Positions 59,367 to 64,000 of a stretch of 64,000 bases of DNA are shown here, in pieces. Numbering within the stretch: position 1 is the stretch's first letter; each line of letters opens with the position of its first letter. The translations under genes and the position numbers were made by a program. The notes under the pieces were generated by a model, which was not told the origin of the DNA, did not search any database, and worked only from the letters and a program-made list of their open reading frames with translations. The stretch is taken from NCBI RefSeq assembly GCF_020400725.1, contig NZ_JAINVG010000026.1, forward strand, positions 27,320 to 91,319. Direction: 5' to 3'. Source of the stretch: Streptomyces sp. NK15101. Its GTDB lineage: Bacteria > Actinomycetota > Actinomycetes > Streptomycetales > Streptomycetaceae.

Positions 59367-60173
59367 TCAGGGCTTGCGGGCCACCGCGGCCCACCCCGGG
59401 ATGGGCTCGTCGCCCTGGACCGGTACGGGCTCGCCCAGCTCCGGGTGCCACTCGGCGGTGAGCGAGACCCCGGGCTCGACGAACTCGAGGCCGTCGAAGA
59501 ACGCGGCCAGCTCGTCGCGCGAGCGGGGCCGCAGGGTCAGCCCGCGCGCCTTGTACATGGCGGCCGCCTGCGCCGCGCCCTCGGGGTTGAAGTCCCCGGT
59601 GACGTGCGAGAGCACCAGGTAGCTGCCCGGCGCGAGCTTCTCGACGAGCTTGGAGACCAGTTCGTACGCACCGTCCTCGTCCCCCACGAAGTGCAGCAGG
59701 GCGAGCATCGACAGCGCGATGGGCTGGTCGAAATCAAGGACCTTTCCGGCCCTTTCGAGGATGATCTCGGGCTCGCGGGCGTCCGCCTGGATGTACTCGG
59801 TGGCCCCCTCCGGGGTCGAGCGCAGCAGGGCAGCCGCGTGCGCGAGCACGATCGGGTCGTTGTCGCAGTAGACGACGCGGGACTCCGGCGCGGCCTCCTG
59901 CGCGATCTGGTGCAGGTTGGGCTCGGTCGGGATGCCCGTGCCGACGTCCAGGTACTGGCGGACGCCGTGGGCGCTGAGCCAGCGGATGGCGCGGTGCATG
60001 AAGGCCCGGTTGACGCGGGCCATGTCCCGGCCCCGGGCGTCGACGGTGAGCAGCTGGCGTGCCATCGCCTCGTCGACCGGGTAGTTGTCCTTGCCGCCCA
60101 GGAACCAGTCGTACATGCGCGCCGGATGCGGCTTGCTGGTGTCGATCCGTACGGCTGCGGGATCCTGGGTCAT
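59367..60173 (-). CDS. SAM-dependent methyltransferase, DUF574/Methyltransf_19 family
   Basis: A 268-aa protein of the actinobacterial family that starts with DTSKPHPARMYDWFLGGKDNYPVD (in parts). Further blocks are VRQYLDVGTGIPTEPNLH (SAM-binding loop), VVYCDNDPIVLAHA, LDFDQPIALSMLALLHFV and SHVTGDFNP. Natural substrates are mostly unknown. ATG 60173 is chosen over the longer frame from 60284. Convergent with the M64 gene; 73 bp from the DUF397 gene, same direction. Confidence 0.9.
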   Translation of the reverse strand: MTQDPAAVRIDTSKPHPARMYDWFLGGKDNYPVDEAMARQLLTVDARGRDMARVNRAFMHRAIRWLSAHGVRQYLDVGTGIPTEPNLHQIAQEAAPESRVVYCDNDPIVLAHAAALLRSTPEGATEYIQADAREPEIILERAGKVLDFDQPIALSMLALLHFVGDEDGAYELVSKLVEKLAPGSYLVLSHVTGDFNPEGAAQAAAMYKARGLTLRPRSRDELAAFFDGLEFVEPGVSLTAEWHPELGEPVPVQGDEPIPGWAAVARKP

Positions 60174-60246
60174 CGGCTCTCCTGGTCGGGATGAACGGGT
60201 GGCGCTGCTACAAGAGTTACGCGATGGCGGGGCCGGGACGGAAGGT

Positions 60247-60483
60247 TCAGGTGAGCAGAAAGTCAGCCTGACCGGATTTGGCACCCTGGATGAAAGCGGC
60301 GATCTCCCCGTGGGTGTAGATGAGCGCTGGTCCTTCAGGGTCTGCGGACTGTCGCACGGCGACCCTGCCGTCGGCCAGTTTCATGGCCTCCACGCAGTTG
60401 CCCCCGTTCCCGCCGCTCCAGGGCTTGTGCCAACCCTCGGCACCGAGCTCCGCGGCGGGCATGCCGTTGTATATGCGATCCAT
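60247..60483 (-). CDS. DUF397 domain protein
   Basis: A 78-aa protein of the DUF397 family: WHKPWSGGNGGNCVEAMKLADGRVAVRQSADPEGPALIYTHGEIAAFIQGAK (parts). DUF397 proteins are encoded with Scr1-type XRE regulators and probably antagonise or modulate them. Its ATG immediately follows the TGA of the regulator gene (0 bp), so they are co-translated. Part of the locus with the divergent HATPase. Confidence 0.92.
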   Translation of the reverse strand: MDRIYNGMPAAELGAEGWHKPWSGGNGGNCVEAMKLADGRVAVRQSADPEGPALIYTHGEIAAFIQGAKSGQADFLLT

Positions 60484-61359
60484 TCACAGCTCCTTGCGGA
60501 GATTCCGGAGAATCTCCTTCGTGCGTTGTGCAGTCGCGGCCTGCGCCGCCATGCGGTCCATGACCTCCAGGTGGGATGCCACCTCGGGACGCGCGTCGAG
60601 ATAGACCGCGCCGGTCAGGTACTCGCTGTAGACCATGTCCGGGAGTTCGGGCATGGCGAAGCGGAAGAGGACGAACGGTCCGTAGGTGCCGGGGTGGTGG
60701 CCGGACGCGAACTCCGCGATCTGCAGGGTGACGTTCGGCAGCTCGGACGCTTCGAGCAGCCGGTCGAGCTGGTCGCGCATCACTTCGGGCCCGCCACCGA
60801 CCGGTCGGCGGAACACCGTCTCGTCCATGATCACCCAGAGCTTCGGAGCGTCGTCCCTGGTCAGCAGGGACTGGCGCTCCATCCGCAGGGCTACATGGCG
60901 CTCGGCGTCCTCGTCCTTGCCGGCATCGCTGCCGGCACCGACCGCCCCGCTGCGCAGAATGGCGCGGGCGTACTCCTCGGTCTGGAGCAGACCGGGGACG
61001 AACTGGGGTTCATAGGCCCGGATGAGACTGGCCGCCCCCTCCAGGCTGACGTACATGGAGAACCAGCCGGGCAGCACGTCGTGGAACCGCTGCCACCAGC
61101 CGGGGAGGTTGGCCTCCTCCGCGAGGGCGACGAAGCCCTCCGCCTCGGAGTCCGTGACCCCGTACTCCTTCAACAGGAGCTGCACGTACGGGATCTTCAG
61201 CGCGACCTCGGCGGTCTCCATCCGCCGGACGGTGGCCGGGGCCACCCGGAGGATCTTCGCGGCCTCTTCCCGCTTCATGCCGGCCCGCTCGCGCAGGTCC
61301 TGCAGACGCTTTCCGAGGACGACCTGTCCCACCGTCGGGGCGGACCGCGGCTCGCTCAC
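60484..61359 (-). CDS. XRE family regulator with Scr1/DUF5753 ligand domain
   Basis: A 291-aa regulator. Residues about 12-65 form the XRE HTH (LGKRLQDLRERAGMKREEAAKILRVAPATVRRMET in parts). The DUF5753 (Scr1) domain covers the rest: FVPGLLQTEEYARAIL, VALRMERQSLL, and MPELPDMVYSEYLTGAVYLD. These proteins work with DUF397 partners in Streptomyces development and antibiotic regulation. GTG 61359 (MSEPRSAPTVG) is chosen; longer frames cross the operator region. Two palindromes lie just upstream. Confidence 0.9.
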   Translation of the reverse strand: MSEPRSAPTVGQVVLGKRLQDLRERAGMKREEAAKILRVAPATVRRMETAEVALKIPYVQLLLKEYGVTDSEAEGFVALAEEANLPGWWQRFHDVLPGWFSMYVSLEGAASLIRAYEPQFVPGLLQTEEYARAILRSGAVGAGSDAGKDEDAERHVALRMERQSLLTRDDAPKLWVIMDETVFRRPVGGGPEVMRDQLDRLLEASELPNVTLQIAEFASGHHPGTYGPFVLFRFAMPELPDMVYSEYLTGAVYLDARPEVASHLEVMDRMAAQAATAQRTKEILRNLRKEL

Positions 61360-61422
61360 TCTCAGACCTCCCCGACGCGCTGTTTCGACGAGTGTGCCAC
61401 GAAGCCGGGCCAGAGAGAACAC

Positions 61423-61459
61423 GGCACTCTGCAATTTTCAGAGTGCCACTTGCCAAGTG
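61423..61459. promoter_or_regulatory. Two adjacent palindromes between the XRE gene and the HATPase locus
   Basis: GGCACTCTG-7-CAGAGTGCC (61423-61447) is a perfect 9-bp dyad, directly followed by CACTTGCCAAGTG (61447-61459, 6-1-6). They lie in the divergent promoter region and are the likely Scr1-type operators. Confidence 0.7.
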
Positions 61460-61484
61460 TCCGACTCAGGAGGACAGTGTTCCG

Positions 61485-61610
61485 GTGAACCAGTACACGC
61501 TGCCGCCGTGCGCCACCGCGTCACGGCGACAGCGCCGTACGGCAGTCCTGCCCACTGTTGTGAGGAACCGGTCGTGGCTTCTGGTAACGCGCAGCCCTCA
61601 GGTCTCATGA
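61485..61610 (+). CDS. Possible 41-aa upstream ORF of the HATPase gene
   Basis: A strong AGGAGG (61468-61473) precedes a GTG at 61485 whose frame encodes 41 residues (MNQYTLPPCATASRRQRRTA ...) and ends 36 bp inside the HATPase gene. The ribosome site is better than that of the HATPase, so translation of the HATPase could depend on it. No similarity recognised; may be only a leader. Confidence 0.35.
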   Translation: MNQYTLPPCATASRRQRRTAVLPTVVRNRSWLLVTRSPQVS

Positions 61611-62062
61611 GCCCTCGAGCCCCTCGGGTCATGGCCCAGCGCCCGCAGCAGCACACCGACCCCGTCCGCCGCTTCGCCTTCGAGCTCCCCGCCCTCACCG
61701 GCTCCGTCGCCCGGGCCCGCCGGCTCGCGGAGGAGCGGCTCATCCTCTGGGGCTGCGACCCCGGGATACGCGACACGGTCGCCCTCGTCGTCTCCGAGCT
61801 CGTCACCAACGCCGTCGTGCACACCGCGAGCGACCGCGTCGTCTGCGAACTCCGCGAGGGCGAGGACACCCTGCGCATAGCCGTACGGGACGAGGGCGGC
61901 CCCGCCGGACCCCGGATACGCGACTGCGGTGAGGAGGAACGCGGCCGCGGACTCCTCATCGTCGACGCCCTCTGCACCGCCTGGGGCGCCGACCGCACCG
62001 GTCTCGGCACGGCACAGATCGTCTGGGCGGAACTCGCCCACGGCATGGGGGAACCGTGCTGA
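61574..62062 (+). CDS. ATP-binding anti-sigma-like HATPase of the Scr1 locus
   Basis: A 162-aa HATPase_c protein: SVARARRLAEERLILWGCDP, the N-box ALVVSELVTNAVVHTA, G1 box VRDEGGPAGPR, G2 box ERGRGLLIVDALCTAWG. It resembles AbaA-type/regulatory anti-sigma kinases encoded beside XRE/DUF397 pairs. GTG 61574 with GAGGAACCGG just upstream; the start overlaps the small upstream frame. Divergent from the XRE gene and overlapping the next gene by seven bases. Confidence 0.85.
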   Translation: MASGNAQPSGLMSPRAPRVMAQRPQQHTDPVRRFAFELPALTGSVARARRLAEERLILWGCDPGIRDTVALVVSELVTNAVVHTASDRVVCELREGEDTLRIAVRDEGGPAGPRIRDCGEEERGRGLLIVDALCTAWGADRTGLGTAQIVWAELAHGMGEPC

Positions 62063-62541
62063 GGTCGATGGCGATCCGCATGCTCCCGCGATCCTTCAGG
62101 ACCCCCGAAGCCGCCTCCGTGCCGGTCCCGCGCCGCTCACCCGAATCCGTGCTGGACCGCACCCGGGGCGCGCGCGAGCTCGGCGCCACCCGCCTCACCG
62201 TGCCCGTCGGACTCCACACCGGCCTCGGCTGCGACGCCGTCGGCGTCCCCGCCCGCTTCGGCTTCAAGATCCTCTCCCGGCTCCCCGCCAAGGGCTGCGT
62301 CTACGCCGACTCCGACTGGTGGTGGTGGCTGGTCCCCGCCGGCTCCGACCACGACCTCACCTGGCCGCTGCCCGCCTGCTACGCACCCGGCGCCGAGATC
62401 CCGGACCGCCGCCCGCGGCTCATCCACCACCCCGACGGCACCTCCCCCTACACCCCGCCGATCCCCCTCTACCTCCTCGTCTGCCAGCTGACGGGAACCG
62501 CCCCGGCCTGGCCGGCACCCCCGGTGGGCAGCACGCTCTGA
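62056..62541 (+). CDS. Hypothetical protein coupled to the HATPase
   Basis: A 161-aa protein. Two recognisable features are a Trp/Asp-rich block (YADSDWWWWLVPAGSDHDLTWP in parts, about 92-112) and LPACYAPGAEIPDRRPRLIHHPDG. The C-terminus is hydrophobic (YLLVCQLTGTAPAW). No family known to me with certainty. It overlaps the HATPase stop by seven bases from a GTG; ATG 62068 (MAIRMLPRS) is an alternative start. Likely a conserved partner of the HATPase. Confidence 0.65.
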   Translation: MLRSMAIRMLPRSFRTPEAASVPVPRRSPESVLDRTRGARELGATRLTVPVGLHTGLGCDAVGVPARFGFKILSRLPAKGCVYADSDWWWWLVPAGSDHDLTWPLPACYAPGAEIPDRRPRLIHHPDGTSPYTPPIPLYLLVCQLTGTAPAWPAPPVGSTL

Positions 62542-62618
62542 CCGGTGCGGCCCTCGCCGACGGCCCCCGGTGCGCACCGCTCCGGCCCGCACGGCCCGCG
62601 ACCGCCTAGGCTCGGTGC

Positions 62619-63356
62619 ATGTTCACCCCGCAGGGTCCCAGCCTCCGCGAGCTGACCGTCCAGGCCCTCTCCTCGGTCGAGCGCGGCTACGACCTGCTCG
62701 CGGACAAGTTCGACGCGACCCCCTTCCGCACCTCCGACCGTCTCCTCGACGCGGTCGCCGAGACCCTGGAAACCCTCGGCCCCTTCGACTCGGGCCTCGA
62801 CGTCTGCTGCGGCACCGGCGCCGGCCTCGGCGTCCTCCGCTCGGTCTGCTCGGGCCGGATCACGGGCGTCGACCTCAGCACGGGCATGCTGGCCAGGGCC
62901 CGGGACGTCCACCCGGACGCCGACCTGGTCCGCGCCGACGCCCTGGCCCTCCCCTTCGCCCCGACCTTCGACCTGGCGGTCAGCTTCGGGGCCTTCGGCC
63001 ACTTCCTCCCGGCCGAACAGCGCACCCTCTTCGCCCGGATCCACACGGTCCTGCGCCCGGGCGGCACCTTCGCCTTCCCCCTCCCCGCCCCGCCGCCGGT
63101 CGGATCCCGCCTCTACTGGGCCCTGTGGGGCTTCGACACGGCGATGCGCGTCAGGAACGCCCTCTGGCGACCGCCGTTCGTCATGTACTACCGCACCTTC
63201 CGCCTCGCCGACGTCCGCGCCCGCCTGGAGGAACCGGGCTTCGAGGTCGCCCTCGTCCCGATCGAGTCCCTGGGACGACGGCAGGACGGCAGCCCGCGGT
63301 GCAGGCTGGTGGTGGCGCGGAAGGCACAGGACGGCGGCGGGCGACCCGCGCGGTGA
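62619..63356 (+). CDS. Class I SAM-dependent methyltransferase
   Basis: A 245-aa methyltransferase. Motif I is GLDVCCGTGAGLGVL (about 60-74), the second strand ends GVDLSTGML, motif 2 is RADALALPF, and the catalytic-loop region FDLAVSFGAFGHFLP. C-terminal helix has LYWALWGFDTAMRV. Substrate not predictable. ATG 62619. Monocistronic; 77 bp after the previous gene. Confidence 0.85.
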   Translation: MFTPQGPSLRELTVQALSSVERGYDLLADKFDATPFRTSDRLLDAVAETLETLGPFDSGLDVCCGTGAGLGVLRSVCSGRITGVDLSTGMLARARDVHPDADLVRADALALPFAPTFDLAVSFGAFGHFLPAEQRTLFARIHTVLRPGGTFAFPLPAPPPVGSRLYWALWGFDTAMRVRNALWRPPFVMYYRTFRLADVRARLEEPGFEVALVPIESLGRRQDGSPRCRLVVARKAQDGGGRPAR

Positions 63357-63364
63357 GGTGCGGC

Positions 63365-63514
63365 TCAGGCCTTCTTGACCACGCTGGACTTGAGCCGCAT
63401 GGCGCCGAAGCCGTCGATCTCATGGCCGCACTCCGGACACACCACGAGGTCGTTCGTCTCGTAGGTGTACTCGCCGGCGCACCGGGGGCAGGGGGAATGT
63501 TCTCGTTCACCCAC
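63365..63514 (-). pseudogene. Internally deleted PhnA/YjdM-like zinc-ribbon gene
   Basis: The frame encodes about 49 residues from a GTG at 63514: a zinc ribbon (CPRCAGEYTYE ... VCPECGHE) fused directly to IDGFGAMRLKSSVVKKA. In full-length PhnA/YjdM proteins (about 110 residues) these two segments are separated by roughly 60 residues forming the beta-barrel (ADGDTVTVVKDLKVKG type). All of that is missing here while the frame stays open. Either an in-frame deletion remnant or a minimal zinc-ribbon protein. No ribosome site precedes the GTG. Downstream of the tRNA-Leu gene. Confidence 0.6.
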
Positions 63515-63571
63515 CCAGGACAGGCGGCGCCCACGCCCCTGACCTCGGGCGATGTCCCGTCGGTGAAAACG

Positions 63572-63608
63572 GGAAGTTCCGGTCGACATGAGATCGACCG
63601 GCACTTCC
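63572..63608 (-). terminator. Hairpin 3' of tRNA-Leu
   Basis: GGAAGTTCCGGTCGA (63572-63586) pairs with 63594-63608 (one mismatch), just past the 3' end of the minus-strand tRNA gene. Confidence 0.65.
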
Positions 63609-63614
63609 GCGTGG

Positions 63615-63699
63615 TGTCCGAGGGGGGACTTGAACCCCCACGCCCGATAAAGGGCACTAGCACCTCAAGCTAGCGCGTCTGCCATTCCGCCACCCGGAC
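63615..63699 (-). tRNA. tRNA-Leu (anticodon GAG)
   Basis: An 85-nt class II tRNA. Acceptor arms GTCCGGG/CTCGGAC pair (one G-T) with discriminator A. The anticodon stem CTAGC/GCTAG closes the 7-nt loop TTGAGGT, giving GAG, which reads CUC and CUU Leu codons. A long variable arm (TGCCCTTTATCGGGCG) and the T-loop GTTCAAG are present. The CCA end is not encoded. Confidence 0.95.
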
Positions 63700-63913
63700 T
63701 GGGTGTGATTGTCGTTCCGGGGTTTCCCCCGCGACGACAGAGATAACTCTACCAGGGGTTCGAGGCGCCTTTCACCAGCGTTTCCCGTGGTCAACCGGTA
63801 CCGGGGGAGAACCCGGCGCCCCCCGACGCCGGCTCCGTGGAGGCCACACTGACGACCACCAACCGGTCCAGGCCAATCCTTCGGCGGAAATTCGTCAGGT
63901 CGGCGGAGCGCGG

Positions 63914-64000
63914 TCAGCGGACCTCGACCAGGCGGGCCGAGACCACCACGTTGTCCTCGTAGCCGCTCTCCTCGGTGAAGGTGCCGCCGCAGGTGATCAC
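63914..64000 (-). CDS. Class F sortase, C-terminal end
   Basis: The last 28 residues are visible: VITCGGTFTEESGYEDNVVV followed by SARLVEVR. The VITCGG motif carries the catalytic Cys of sortases, and the ending (x-N-x-V-V-x-A) is that of the actinobacterial class F sortases. The rest, including the catalytic His, lies beyond base 64000. Confidence 0.75.
   Translation of the reverse strand: MITCGGTFTEESGYEDNVVVSARLVEVR

Noticed and set aside
59367..60284. Longer start at 60284 for the DUF574 methyltransferase
   Set aside because: The upstream 37 codons lack the family N-terminus; MTQDPAAVRIDTSKPHPARM begins at 60173.

Overview
The window is chromosomal DNA of a Streptomyces or close relative. 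It is about 72-75% GC by eye, with third codon positions almost all G or C, many GTG/TTG starts and long open shadow frames opposite most genes. Lineage markers are an SsgA-like protein, a WhiB-like protein, an Scr1/DUF397 regulator pair with an HATPase neighbour, an SCO6745-family protein and a class F sortase at the edge. Both ends cut genes: a family 2 glycosyltransferase on the left and the sortase on the right. I see no prophage, plasmid functions or CRISPR. The only mobile-element candidate is a 171-bp foldback (MITE-like) insertion at 19.07-19.25 kb.

Layout. 0-4.7 kb is a tightly overlapping minus-strand operon: a DUF5941 protein with a CDP-alcohol phosphotransferase domain (apparently starting at CTG), a nucleotidyltransferase, a glycerol-1-phosphate-dehydrogenase-like enzyme, a second CDP-alcohol phosphotransferase and a glycosyltransferase. 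Together they look like a route that makes, activates and transfers a polyol-phosphate head group. 5-13 kb holds a metal efflux pump, a methyltransferase-acetyltransferase fusion, IPP isomerase, an HATPase, an HdeD-like membrane protein, a crotonase, two DJ-1/PfpI proteins and an SCO6745-family protein. 13-19 kb carries Tex, a ComB-like phosphatase and an ABC-F ATPase. 19-26.3 kb has a D-amino-acid-oxidase-like enzyme and exported peptidases (M14, PepX-like, M1). 26.3-31.3 kb has a repeat-rich gap, an MpaB-type oxygenase, an orphan ATP synthase b-like subunit, a sphingomyelinase, and a macro-domain gene divergent from an HTH/Clp-N pair.

31.3-37.9 kb is a fatty acyl-CoA degradation operon (racemase/CoA-transferase, acyl-CoA dehydrogenase, thiolase, FadB) convergent with a MerR regulator. 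The operon promoter and the MerR promoter share a similar dyad, so one regulator probably controls both. 38-46 kb is mixed housekeeping: a saccharopine-dehydrogenase-like reductase, a 39-aa membrane peptide with a VOC protein, endonuclease V, a YciI protein, an Asp-box protein, an iron-sulfur protein, an SsgA-like protein and a second ABC-F with a structured leader. 46-50.3 kb has an acyl-ACP desaturase with a repeat-rich operator region, WhiB-like, IclR and TetR regulators, and an alpha/beta hydrolase whose promoter carries a TetR-like palindrome. 50.4-52.6 kb is a divergent two-gene end-joining module (LigD-type polymerase and ATP-dependent ligase). 53-64 kb has a drug exporter with an extra C-terminal domain, a YchJ protein, a GH4 glucosidase, an M64 peptidase, two methyltransferases, the Scr1/DUF397/HATPase locus, a PhnA-like remnant, tRNA-Leu(GAG) and the sortase end.

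Functions come from motif recognition and memory of families. No database search was run.
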